Origin: Codonopsis lanceolata
Lineage: Eukaryota; Streptophyta; Magnoliopsida; Asterales; Campanulaceae
DNA length: 64,000 nt
Direction of reading: 5' to 3'
NCBI GenBank assembly: GCA_013146195.2
Contig: CM028377.1
Coordinates: 170,603,824 to 170,667,823, forward strand
Position numbers and translations under genes: made by a program. Below the pieces are notes generated by a model. That model ran no database searches and was not told the origin of the DNA. It saw only the letters and a list, made by a program, of their open reading frames with translations. The stretch's first letter is position 1. Each line of letters begins with the position of its first letter. Below are positions 45,995-56,737 of this stretch, one piece after another.

Positions 45995-47427
45995 ATGGCT
46001 GATCCACCACCTGCCCCACCGGACCCTTCTTCTTCTGGCCTCTCCAAATCGTTTGCTGATGTTCTCTCCTCCTCCCCTTCAAACCCTAATTCTTCTTTTC
46101 TTATCCCTTCTGCCTTGTACAAAGGTGAACCCTCCCTCAAGCTTTCTCCCGATATTCTTGCATCCCTCACTAAGCCGTTTCAGCACACACTGATTGGGAA
46201 ATTCTCCCATGGTAGACCTTCAATGGAAGCGACTAGGAAGTATTTCCACACATTCGGCCTTAAGGCAGCTTTCACAGTAGGCCATTTGGATGCGAAGCAT
46301 ATTCTTATTAAGGTTAATCATGATGAAGATTATCAGAGGTTATAGATCAAAGATCAATGGTATCTTGGTCGCTTTCCAATGCGAGTCTTTAAATGGACTC
46401 CAGCTTTCCGTCCAGACGTGGAGAGTTCTATTGTTCTGCTTGGTTCTCACCGCCGGTTACCGATTCATTTGTTTAATAAAGCTATGCTTTTCTCTATTGC
46501 TTCTCTTTCGGAGACCTCTTATGCCGGATCAAGCAACAACTAATCTTCACGCGCCTAGTGTGGCTCGGATTTGTGTCGAAGTTGATCATTCTGACCTATT
46601 CCTCATAGGGTTTGGGTTGATTGTGGTGATGTTTACCCACTTTTGGCAACCCCTTGAGGCCGAAAACCTTCCTCAAGATTGCCAATATTGTTCCCGTCAA
46701 GGGCACTTGGATCTCACATGCAAAATAAAAAACCCTATTACTTCTCATCCTGAATCTAAGCTTCCTCCTCCTGTCTCCACTCGTTGGACTCCAAAAAAGG
46801 CGGCAGTAAATCAACAATTTAACCAAGACCATCAAAGAGATTCTGGCCCTTCGCCCATGCAACCCCCTATTGCTAATTCGTCTGGACAAAACCATACCAC
46901 CACCACGATCATTATTGATGATGAGTCTTTGAATAAAAGTCCTAATCTGGATCCTAGAGTTAATGTTGATTTGATGGATAATGCTGCTGTAATCCCCCCG
47001 ACCTCGGCCCTCTGTTATAAATGAAGGGGTAAATTTTTCGATGGCAAAGTAGATGTTCAAAGCCCCATCAATTCCCCTGAAGGCATACATGTGGACATAG
47101 TTAATAATCTTTGAAACAGCTACCACTGTTGGTGTGCATGTGGCAACAGCTTGATACTACGAAACCCGTTATGCCTCTCCAAATCGTTTTGCGGCCCTAA
47201 ATGACGAATTTGAAGATGGTCATGTTAGTGATGTTAATGAGGATGATGTTGAGGACGATTATGATCAGATAGTAGATGCCACAGATCAGATTGTGTCCAA
47301 TCTTAATTTGGATTCTTCTCTTCCAATTCCTTCAAACAAAGGTAAACATACTATTTATGTTCCGAAAACTTCAATTATTACAAGGTCCAAGGCTCAGACT
47401 CAAGCGACTAATTCTGATGGCTGTTAA
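45995..47427 (+). pseudogene. LINE ORF1: DUF4283-like RNA-binding protein with CCHC knuckle, disrupted
   Basis: ORF1 proteins of plant L1 elements bind the element RNA. The ATG at 45995 begins MADPPPAPPDPSSS. A DUF4283-like region follows (LIGKFSHGRPSMEATRKYF, YLGRFPMRVFKWTP). The zinc knuckle CQYCSRQGHLDLTC lies at about 46680-46721. An acidic C-terminus (DEFEDGHVSDVNEDDVEDD) ends at TAA 47425. Breaks: TAG at 46343 where tryptophan would be expected (TGG to TAG), and frame changes near 46430, 46600 and 47020-47140. A leader of about 140 bases precedes the ATG. Confidence 0.85.
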
Positions 47428-50400
47428 CCTCTTGTTCTGGAATATTCGTGGAATTAGTAATGATTCCTCAATTGGCAGATTGAAGAGACTTATTAAACTC
47501 CACAAAATTAACCTTATTTCTATTTTTGAACCTATGGTAGAGTCTGATCAGATTTTTAGAATTGCGAAACGTTTAAAATTTCGGCTTTGTTTCACTAATT
47601 CTCGCAGCTCTATTTGGCTATTTGTCAAATCTTCCTTCACCTGTAACATTCTTTATGATTCTAGACAACATCTCACGGCTCAAGTGCAACATTTTTCGTG
47701 GTCTTCTCCTGTAGCTATTTCATGTGTTTATGCCAGCTGTGATGTTCAGGAAAGGCAAGAGTTGTGGTCTGATCTTTTGAGTATAGGGGATCATCTGAAT
47801 TCTTCCCCTTGGCTAGTTGGGGGGGATTTCAACATTATTCTTTCTCCAGAGGAAAAGCTTGGGGGTTCTGGCTGGGATCGAAATGGTGCCTTGGACTTCC
47901 ATTCGTTCATAGCGGCTTCTGGTTTTAATGATTTGGGATACTCCGGAAGTCAATACACTTGGTGGAATTCTAGAGGGGGTAACGCCTCCATTTTTCAACG
48001 TATTGATCGTATTCTGTGCAACCATTACTGGCAGGCCAATTTTTATGACACGTCCATCCGTCACCTCAGTCGTTCGTGCTCGGATCATGCTCCATTGCTT
48101 ATTTCAATTACTAAGGAAAGTTCTCCTCGCCCTTCTTCATTTCGTTTTTTGAATGTATGGGCTTCTCACCAGTCTTTTCTTCCTTTAATTAAGGATACTT
48201 GGCACCAGCAATTCTTTGGCCGTCCCATGGTTAGGTTTGCAAATAAACTCACTGCTTGTAAGCAGGCCTTGAAAAAGTGGAACAAAGACACATTTGGGAA
48301 TATTTTTCATAATGTACAACAGGCGGAGGATGAAGTTCAGCGCCTTGAATTTATTTTTGAAGCTTCAGGCTCTGATGAGGATAGAGCTGCTATGTCTCTT
48401 GCCACTGCCAATCTTCAGCGAGCTCTTACTGTTGAAGAAAGTTATTGGCGCCAAAAAGCTAAGATTAAATGGCTTAAAGAGGGGGAAGGCAATACGAAAT
48501 TATTTCATGCTTCTGTCAAGCATTCCCAGAGGAAAATTCATATCCATACTGTTCGGGGATTAAACGGTCAGGAGATTTCTGATGTTAATGAGATCAAACA
48601 CTAGGCTGTTTTACATTTTCAATCTCAACTTCAGGCTGATTCTATTTCTGATAATGATCTTATTTCAAATATTCCCCGCCTTGTCTCTGATCAAATGAAC
48701 TCTGCTCTTTCGGCTTACCCTTCGCTAGAAGAAGTTAAAACTGCTATTCTTTCTATGGATGGTTCTAGCGCAGCCGGTCCGGATGGCTTTTCGGGGTTCT
48801 TCTTTTCTCATTGCTGGGATATAATTGGAGAGGATTTTCATGCTGCAGTTTTGGAATTTTTTTCAGGCTTTTCTTTACCCAAGAGTTGGTCAAGCACTCT
48901 TATTGCAACCATTCCAAAATCTGATCACCCGTCCTCCTTCAGTGATTTTCGCCCTATTAGTTTATGCAACTTCAAAAATAAAGTGATCTCTAAAATTCTA
49001 TCTACTCGGCTGGCTAATATCCTTCCATCTATTATTTCCCTCAACCAAAGTGGGTTCGTTAAAGGCCGCCTTATTCAAGATAATATTCTTTTGGCTCAAG
49101 AACTGATGACTCATTTGGGTAAGAAAATTCCCGGCTCCAATATCATCCTCAAATTGGACATGTCAAAGGCTTTTGACATAATTTCTTGGTTCTTCCTGAT
49201 TAAAGTGCTTCGCCAATTCGGGTTTTGTGAATTCTTTATTGACATGATTTGGCGCCTGATCTCTAATAATTGGTTTTCAGTGTTGGTCAACGGCTCTCCT
49301 ACTGGCTTCTTTCATTCCTCTCGAGGCCTTCGACAAGGTGATCCTTTAGCCGTAGTCTGAATGTCCTACACTCTTCTCATCCTCACATAGCTTTCTCTTC
49401 TGCCAGTGGTTGCCCCATTATCTCTCACCTTGCGTTTGCTGATGATATAATTATTTTTTGCAATGGTAGCTCTCAATCTATTTCTTATCATAAGCAGCTT
49501 CTTTCTCTCTATGAGCAATGTTCTGGTCAGAAGGTGAATATTGATAAAAGCAGCTTTACTGTCCACCCGAGGATTTCTTCTTCCCGATTCAGCTCTATAT
49601 CTTCTTCGTTGGGATATATCAGGAAGGATTTCCCTTTGATTTACCTTGGCTGCCCTCTTTTTTGTGGCAGAAAACTGAAGAAGTATTTTGATTCTCTTGT
49701 CCTAAAACTTAGAGCTCGAATTAATTCCTGGATGGGAAACTTTCTTTCTATGGCTGGTAGAATCACTCTCATAAACCATGTCTTGCATTCCATCACTGCA
49801 TATTTTATTGCTGTTTTAGATCCTCCCAAAGTCGTTACCCATTCAATTGATCGGTTATTTTCTAATTTCTTTTGGGGCCATTTGGATGGTAAGAACAAAT
49901 CTCACTGGATTTCTTGGTCTCAATGTTGTTCTCCTACTTCTGAGGGAGGCGTGGGTATTCGATCTCTTAAGGATATTACTCAAGCCTTTGCTGCTGGTAT
50001 TTGGTGGCGGTTCCGTACTCAAGATTCTCTTTGGTCTCGATTTTTTAAAGCCAAATATTGCTCCAGATTTCATCCTTCCCAGTCCTTAATTAAAGGATCC
50101 CATATTTGGTGTCGTATGCTAGCTATTAGACCCTTTGTGGAGGCTAATTTAAAATGGCTGATTGGTCGCGGCCTTAGCTCGCCTTGGTTTGATAATTGGC
50201 TTGATGGTGGTCTGCTATCTCAACCTAGTTCTTTGATGGCTAATTCTATCCGTGATCTCTTTATTGGTCCTGCTCAGCTTGATCCAGCCGTTACAGCTCT
50301 CCTTCCTGAGCATGATCTGCATCGTATTCTTGCTCAAGACATCTACTTATCTGATCAGGCCGACCATCCTTGTTGGACTTTAACTTCAAATGGTTCGTTC

Positions 50401-51447
50401 TCTATCACTTCAGCCTGGCAGCATTTGCGTACGCCAAACCCGTTGCAGTTTTCTTCTAAGTTTATCTGGCATCGGGCTGTTCCTCGTCATATTAGTATTT
50501 TTATTTGGCGGCTTTTTAAACAACGGCTTCCCATCGATGAAGGTCTTGCTTCTAAAGGCTTCCAGATTGTCTCCAAGTGCTGCTGTTGTGCGTCTGGTCA
50601 TAGTGAGACTTTCTCTCATGTCTTTCTTAACAGCGACACTGCCCGCCAGATTTGGGCAGCTTTTAGTGTTGATCAACATGTTTTAATGTGCTATGCTTCT
50701 ATTCAACAAGCTTGCATGGCCTGGTGGATTACTCAGAAACCGAAGCTCCCTCAGATTCTTCTTCCTTTATTGATTTTGTGGCATCTTTGGAAGAATCGGA
50801 ATGCTATTTTATTTGATGGTCATAGGCGATCAGTTTTTGGCCTTATCTCTTCCATCCGCTCTGATCTGAATTGTATAAAGGCTTCTCGTTCTAGTTCTGA
50901 CTTCTCTCCTTCTTTGCTCAAAGTTCAGATTATTAAATGGATCAAACCTCCCTTAAATCTGGTTAAATTAAATGTGGATGGTGCTTCTCGAGGCAATCCG
51001 GGTTTAAGTGGTGGTGGTGGTATTATTCGTAATTCCTCCTCCGGTGATTTTATTCATGCTTTTCCTCCTCATTTTATGGCCGCTTCTAATACTTTTGAGG
51101 CCAAAGCTTTACTTCAAGGTGTTCTTTGGCTTAGAAATGCCGGGTTTCATGGGGCTGTTATCGAGATGGATTCTAAAGTGCTAGTTGATTGTCTTCTTTC
51201 CGGTTCTCAGCCTCCGTGGAAGTGTTGGTCTATTTTCCAACGGATTCGAGATATTCATAAGGACATGTCCTTTCATTTTGTTCATTGCTATAGACAGGCT
51301 AATTCTGTTGCTGATCTTCTTGCAAACATGGGATGTGATTCTTTACTTTCTACTCAATTTGATGCTGCTCATGATCTTCCTGCTCGAATTCGTGGTTCTA
51401 TTTATTTGGACAAATCCAGTACTCCATATGTTAGGCGCTCCATTTGA
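47417..51447 (+). pseudogene. LINE ORF2: endonuclease, reverse transcriptase, zf-RVT and RNase H; one stop and one small deletion
   Basis: The enzyme of target-primed reverse transcription. The APE-type endonuclease covers about residues 1-230 (LLFWNIRG, GGDFNIIL, SDHAPLL). RT begins near 48700 with AAGPDGFSGFFF, FRPISLCN, FVKGRLIQDNILLAQE, LDMSKAFD and GLRQGDPL, with the intact catalytic FADDI at about 49435. A cysteine-rich zf-RVT region is at 50460-50670 (VPRHISIFIWRLFKQRLP) and RNase H at 50960-51340 (LNVDGASRGNPGLSGGGG, FEAKAL, EMDSKVLVD, RQANSVADLLA). Defects: TAG at 48602 in place of tryptophan, and a deletion of about ten codons just after GDPL near 49350 that shifts the frame. It starts 11 bases before the ORF1 stop ends. 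Confidence 0.92.
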
Positions 51448-51626
51448 TTTTAGCTGGTTATTCTTTTTTGCTTTGTTCTTGTATTTTCTTTTTGAGGTAA
51501 GGCTCCTTTGTCCCCCCTATAATGGGTCAGGCTGGTTGTCCCCCTTAAGTTTGTACCTTTATTTTTCTATCAATAAAATCCTGCAGGTGCCGCCCTGCTT
51601 CCTCTAAAAAAAAAAAAAAAAAAAAA
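51448..51626 (+). other. LINE 3' UTR and poly(A) tail
   Basis: About 158 bases of T-rich UTR with an AATAAAA-type signal near 51573 (TCAATAAAATCC), then 21 A (51606-51626). Confidence 0.9.
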
Positions 51627-51639
51627 GCCTGACTTCCCG
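51627..51639 (+). repeat. Right target-site duplication of the LINE
   Basis: GCCTGACTTCCCG, an exact copy of 45841-45853. Confidence 0.95.
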
Positions 51640-53454
51640 AACGAAGGTGTCTTGGAAATCACTGACCATGACACCAGCAAGCAGATGTGCTTTGACAGAG
51701 CCGCAAATAAAAGAGGCTTCGGCATAGGAATCTTGCTCATGGACCCAGCCGATTCTCATACTCCGCTGGCCATAAGGTTGGAGTTTGAATGCTCAAACAA
51801 TACAACTGAGTATGAAGCCTGTATTGCTGGCCTAGAAGAAGCTTTCCAAAGGGGAGCCAAAGATCTCGAAGTCTATGGAGACTCTGCCCTAATCATAAAC
51901 CAAGTCGAAGGGAAATGGAAGATCCAAGATCCCTGGCTGCAGCTTTATCATGCCAAATTGACAGCACTTGCCACCCGATTTGATTCTATCTCGTTTCGCT
52001 ATCTGCCACAAGATAGAAATCAATTCGCCGATGCCTTAGCCACTATGGCATCACTAGTCCAAATTCCCACAGAAACCCAAGTCCAACCTTTTATAGTTGA
52101 GAAGAAGGTCACGCCGGCATACTGCTTCAAAATTAGTGCAGCCCCTGAAGCAGATCACGAGCCCTGGTACACTGATATCCTAAATCTACTTCAGAAAGGA
52201 ATCTATCCTCCCGGCCTAAACAAAAGGATGAAAGTCTCCCTACAGAGATGGGCATCGCAATTTGTATTTAGCGGTGGCAGCCTATATAAAAGGCACTATC
52301 AAGGCCTTAATTTATTATGCGTCGATCAGGTCAAAGCTGAGCAAATTATGGATTAGCTGCATGGTGGTACCTGCGGGCCCCACATGAATGGCCATATGTT
52401 GTCCAAGAAAGTCATCCGGCAAGGGTACTATTGGAGTACACTTGAAACCGATTGTATTCGGTGGGTGCGTCATTGCGACAAATGCCAACGCTTTGCCAAT
52501 CTGCAACACGTGCCCCCGCACGTCTTATATAACTCCACAGCCCCCAGGCCCTTCTCAACTTGGGGAATCGACGTCATAGGCCAAATTCACCCAAAGGGAT
52601 CCAATGGCCACGAATATGTCCTAGTAACCGTCGATTACTTCACAAAGTGGGTGGAAGCCTCTTCCTATAAAATCATAAATGCCCGAAAGGTGTCCGAATT
52701 CATCCGGACCAACATCATATATCGATATGGAGTGCCTTTTGAGATAATCTCCGACAACGGCTCGTATTTTGAAGGGGATGTGAATCATATACTCGATGAA
52801 TTCAAGATCTAAAGGCATAAATCCTCCCCCTACCGGCTGCAAGCCAACGATGCCGTTGAAGCAGCCAACAAAACACTTGGAAATATCCTCAGAAAAATGG
52901 CTAATACATGAAGAGACTGGCCAGAAAAATTGCCGCTAGCCCTATGGGGCTATCGCACTTCAGCCCGCACACCTACTGGGGCTACCCCCTATTCTCTTGC
53001 ATATGGCATGGAGGCGGTACTGCCAATAGAAGTTGAAATTCCATCACTAAGAGTAATGATGGAATCCGACATAGTAGAAGTTGACTGGGTCAAATGGCGA
53101 TTTGAAGAATTAGCCCTCATTGACGAGCGGCGCTTGTTAACCCTGGAGCATACCCGAGCGTATTAAAGGCGCATAACCCGGGCCTTCATTAAAAAAGTCA
53201 AAGGTCACGACAACCAAGTCGGGGATCTCGTACTTCGAGAAAAATCCCTAGTTATGTTGATACTAGGGGAAAATGGAAATCTCCATGGATGGGACCGTAC
53301 ATTATCAAAGAGATCCGGTCATGAGGTGTCGTACTTCTCACGAACCAAGAAAGAGAAGATCTCGTTCAGCCCTTCAATCTCGACAAGCTCAAAAGGTACT
53401 ATGCTTGAGCCAACTTATCTGACAAGTGCTTCCCTCTCCAGCTCGCTAGGCTAA
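51627..53454 (+). pseudogene. pol of Tat element E, second part: second RNase H and integrase
   Basis: After the LINE the frame resumes with PDFPNEGVLEITDHDT. The second RNase H (archaeal-like type of Tat elements) reads GFGIGILLMDP, NNTTEYEACIAGLEEA, LEVYGDSALIINQVEGKW and RNQFADALATMASL. Integrase has a zinc-binding H...CDKC stretch near 52470, then WGIDVIG, EIISDNGSYF and VEAANKTL, so the D, D and E residues are present. PLALWGYRTSARTPTGATPYSLAYGMEAVLP follows at 52930. Stops occur near 52354, 52810, 52911 and 53164. The remaining C-terminal part is frameshifted. Confidence 0.85.
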
Positions 53455-53590
53455 AAACCCGAAAGGGCGGCCTAGGCAAAAATTAGAGCATAAAGAAAAA
53501 ATAAGTAAATAAAAGGAGAAATAAGGGCTCGCTAGGTTGAAAACCCGAAAGGGTGGCCTAGGAAAAAATTAGAGCATAAAAAAAATCAGG
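53438..53590 (+). repeat. Tandem duplication after Tat pol
   Basis: GCTCGCTAGGCTAAAAACC (near 53439) and GCTCGCTAGGTTGAAAACC (near 53527) each continue with CGAAAGGG and GCCTAGG...AAAATTAGAGCATAAA; two copies about 88 bases apart. Confidence 0.8.
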
Positions 53591-53754
53591 AGAAAAAAGT
53601 GGGAGGGAAGGCACTACTTGAATCCTCGGCATCCTACCTCCAGTCTTCAGCATACGAGGGGCTCGACTGACAAAGAAAAGAGGAAAACCACGACAAAAAA
53701 AGAAAGCTCACATTAAGACACTAAAATATAAAAATACAAGTCCTAAGGTGCAAC
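53591..53754 (+). other. Spacer between Tat pol and the antisense ORF
   Basis: No coding content seen. It includes purine-rich stretches (GACAAAGAAAAGAGGAAAA near 53670) that could act as an internal polypurine tract. Confidence 0.4.
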
Positions 53755-55587
53755 TTAGGAATAATTGCTAAAGAAATTTAGATTGTGCGTTATTTGCCTG
53801 TACATATCTATTATTGCCTCTACCCCCTTTTGTTCCCTCAAACTATCCCTTCTTTTGCAGCTCAAGCCCCAAGGTGGTCCATCAGTGTCTGCGGCATCCG
53901 CCCAGCCGGGCCCATATACTCCTCCTGCAAGGTGCAGAAGAAGCTCTAGTTTCATCCACATGGGAGCCCCCAGAAGTATCCTCTTCTTCGTCATCGGCAG
54001 CTGTGTTACTTGGACCGGCCCCATCATTTCTAAAAGCAGTGCCCCATCCAGGCTGAGGAGGAGGAACAGCCTCCTCTGGCTCCTAAGGATTATGTTGCCG
54101 GCTTGCGTTGCTCAGCCGAGGAAGCTAATTACCATCATTTCTGAAAATCATGCCCCATCCAGTCTGAGGGGGGGAGCAGCCACTTCTGGTTCCCAAGGGT
54201 TGTGCTGCCTTCTTGCATTACTTAACCTGCGGGGCGCATTGCTAGGACCTACTATATTTGGTCCAGGAGCTGTCCGGGCACCAAGATTATGTACCCGCAT
54301 GAATTCCTCTTGTAAGGCCTGAGGGACGACTAGCCCCGAACTATCAATGTCCTCGCCTATCTCCATTAGGCGAGCGTCTATGCCATTAGCAATATGACGG
54401 CCAAGTATTCGCCTCAGTCCACGCCTGATTGCGTGGGAAGAAGACCCCTCGGCAGCCACCATTATCCATGCCAGATATTCGTGGGAAAGGAGCATATAAT
54501 CATAAAATAAATAGGCGACCTCCAGCCTATCAAAATCTCGCTGCCACATTCCCTAGATAATGGTACCAAGGTCCTCGTCATTATTATCCGCCTCTAGATA
54601 TACAGGACGGGTCGAGTCATGGATAAGCTGCTCTTTCCCGAACTGGCGCAAGATCCTGTCAACTCTGTAAAAAGAATCCCGCTCAATGCCCAGCAAGACC
54701 ACCTGATTATACTATGCGGAATACATAATAAAGTGCCGGATCTGCCAGTGGTGAATCACCCAAACTATGTCCATTGAGCCCCTGCGAAAGAAGCTCTCAG
54801 CCCAATCATACTCTGAATAGTTGGTATGAGGGAAGTGACCGCGAGAGCCATAAAGCCCCGGATCATACAAAGCTCCATGCGGTACAGAGCCCATCACCCA
54901 AAGAAAGTGCTCCTCCAACCACATGTGGAGCAAAATGGGGCTGCCGGTAGGGAATAATTCATCACCGCCTGCAAAAGCATCCAGGCCCGCCAGTGTCTCC
55001 GCCAGAATCACCGAAATAATATTCATCCGGCGATCCCGTGCCTGCAATGCTAGGTCAACGACCCGCACATCAATGTATCCGGGTTGACCTACCATCAAGT
55101 ACCTCCCTACCAGGCACAGAAAAAGTGCAGACAGCCGACGCCTCAAATAATCCACGTCATCCTCCCTGAACTCTGTGAAGGCTCCAGGAAGGACAATCAA
55201 ATTGAAAGTTACTCCATTAAAAAAGCCCGGAGTAGCGAGGTGAGTGGTACGAAACAGCTCCCTAATGGCCATATATGGGCACCTCCGATGAGAAGGCACA
55301 ACGATAAGACGAGAAGGTGCCACCCCCAACATCGCACAAAATTCTTCATAAGTGGGGCATATTTCGTTCATTCCAAAGTTAAAGAGGTGGTCTTGAGGCG
55401 GCCAAAACCTGGACGCTCCCCTCAGCATGCCCCAATTAATGACAATATTTCTCCAGGAGAGCAGGCAGCTATATCCAAAAATATGTTCAAACCAGTCGCG
55501 CTCATCCGACCGAAGAGAGAGGATCCAGAAATCGAGAGCATTCTCATAGATCTCTATTTCCAGTGATGTGTGAACTGGTGCGGCCAT
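53755..55587 (-). pseudogene. Antisense ORF Y of Tat element E (DUF7745 / plant-mobile-domain-like), nearly open
   Basis: Encoded opposite to gag-pol. The ATG at 55587 opens 291 codons (MAAPVHTSLEIEIYENALDF, RDWFEHIFGYSCLLSWRNI, HLFNFGMNEICPTYEEFC, YMAIRELFRTTHLATPGFF, LFLCLVGRYLMVGQPGYIDV, LLHMWLEEHFLWVMG) to a TAG near 54712. The same frame continues (GIERDSFYRVDRILRQFGKEQ) to a second TAG near 54553, then MWQRDFDRLEVAYLFYDYM at 54549-54148. A proline-rich tail with an internal duplication of about 105 bases (54033-54240) follows. The pattern of a W..L...F...FG core and a PTYEEF motif resembles DUF7745 and plant-mobile-domain proteins found in Tat elements; the function is unknown. Only two stops in about 480 codons suggests past or present selection, or youth. 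Confidence 0.72.
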
Positions 55588-55708
55588 TTGGGGAAAGATA
55601 GAAAACTTATCTAATGAAAGAAAGATCAGCCGGGCAAGAGAACGAGCTCAGAAGTAAGTGCGAAAGAAGAAGCAGTAGGTGTGAAAATTTTCGCTGCTTC
55701 GGCCTCCG

Positions 55709-55718
55709 TTTTATATGC
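55709..55718 (-). promoter_or_regulatory. Likely TATA box of antisense ORF Y
   Basis: The minus strand reads GCATATAAAACGG about 125 bases before the ATG at 55587, a good distance for a promoter plus short leader. Confidence 0.6.
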
Positions 55719-55783
55719 AAAATTAAAGAAACGGACGAATTCTTCGCAAACAGTGGCTGAAAAGGATTGCCCAGAAGAAGGAA

Positions 55784-55844
55784 CTGGGCGCCACCCATGC
55801 CCCAACCTGGCTCGGCGCCCACTTCATGCATGGGTGGCGCCAGG
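55784..55844. promoter_or_regulatory. GGCGCC inverted-repeat cluster upstream of antisense ORF Y
   Basis: CTGGGCGCCACCCATGC, then CTCGGCGCCCAC, then ATGCATGGGTGGCGCCAGG. It lies about 70-130 bases upstream of the minus-strand TATA box. Spacing and words match the cluster at 40432-40490 in LTR E. Confidence 0.65.
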
Positions 55845-56276
55845 TTTGTTGTTTCTGCCTCTGAAACAGCCTGGTGTCCTGGTTTTCTGCCACGAGCATC
55901 GACTACTGCCTTGTCTGATCACGATGAAAATTAGGGGAGCTACGAAATTAAGCTATGGTGGATAGCTTGGCAGAAATTATATGCCCAGGCACAGGAGAAG
56001 GCGGCTGCCTCCTTCTCCCCGAATATCTCCAGAAAAGCCCTCTCGAACCCGAAGGTGTATTCTTTTAAAATCCATTTCTGAGGTGCAGCATGCCATTACC
56101 CTTAGATATCGGTATAGCTTTATTTTCTGCATGTATTTTGAGTCTGTATTTTATATTCTTGCATCATATAAAATTATATTGCATTGCATAATAAATGTTT
56201 GTACAGATTCCGATGTAAATAAAGATTAAAAAAATATATAGAAAGAAAAAAAACTAATGTGTGTAGGTAGAAGGAG
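55845..56276. other. Spacer between antisense ORFs Y and X
   Basis: No convincing coding content. The right half is AT-rich and could be the 3' untranslated region of ORF X on the minus strand. Confidence 0.5.
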
Positions 56277-56737
56277 CTAATAATCGAAGGACTTTTTGCC
56301 CCTATCAAAACCGCCTCCCATCACTCGAGGGCTCGTTTCGCCGCCAAGTCTATGACCTCTACCTCTCACCCGAGGGCGAGCCGACCCGCCAGCTTCATCG
56401 TCGTCATCATCACGGCGTCTGGTCTGCCGTGTAGCATCATTACCCCAGCAAGAAAAGTCATCCATGAGCCGTTGATAAAGTTTGTTGATGCTGACGAAGC
56501 CCCGCAGCAGCCTCTTATATGTGGACACCTTGACCTGAAAAAAAGAGGGTGTTGAAACAAAAAAAGGAAATGCATCAGTCCAAGAAAAAAGTGATATAAA
56601 AAATGTGAATGATGATGATGCTAAAAAAAAGAAGTGATGCTAAAAAAAATGAATGATGATAAACCGTGCGAGCGTGATCAGGGACACGGTACTCCTCGGG
56701 AATATCCGCATCGGGTAAGACTTGCTCTATAAGTCTT
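56277..56737 (-). pseudogene. Antisense ORF X of Tat element E, C-terminal part only, cut by SIRE
   Basis: On the minus strand, starting at the SIRE boundary: AHWDPQRLIEQVLPDADIPEEYR and VPDHARTVYHH, then an A/T-rich stretch with GATGATGATG repeats (about 56600-56665) that could be an intron, then STYKRLLRGFVSINKLYQRL and a tail of D/R/G-rich low complexity (RRRDDDDDEAGG, RPRVRGRGHR) to a stop at 56277. It has no visible similarity to ORF Y, so element E seems to carry two different antisense genes. Product unknown. Confidence 0.55.

Larger units (their letters stand above)
45854..51626 (+). mobile_element. Plant L1-type LINE, apparently full length (5.77 kb)
   Basis: Two ORFs (ORF1 with DUF4283-like and CCHC parts; ORF2 with endonuclease, RT and RNase H), a 3' UTR, a run of 21 A and a 13-bp target-site duplication. 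The C-terminal RNase H identifies a plant L1 lineage. The frames have only a few disruptions, fewer than any neighbouring element, which suggests a more recent insertion. It sits in the linker between the two RNase H domains of element E. Confidence 0.93.
40255..56737 (+). mobile_element. Tat-type Ty3/gypsy element E with antisense ORFs, split by a LINE, 3' end cut
   Basis: 5' LTR, tRNA-Arg-type PBS, gag, RT, RNase H, then a second RNase H and integrase (dual RNase H is a mark of the Tat clade), followed by two minus-strand ORFs. Antisense extra ORFs between pol and the 3' LTR are known in Tat elements. The LINE at 45854-51626 interrupts pol. The SIRE at 56738 cuts ORF X, so the 3' LTR should lie beyond that element, outside the window. 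Confidence 0.85.

Noticed and set aside
50960..51340. A host RNase H-like gene
   Set aside because: The segment is in frame with the LINE RT and ends just before the LINE 3' UTR, so it is the C-terminal domain of ORF2.
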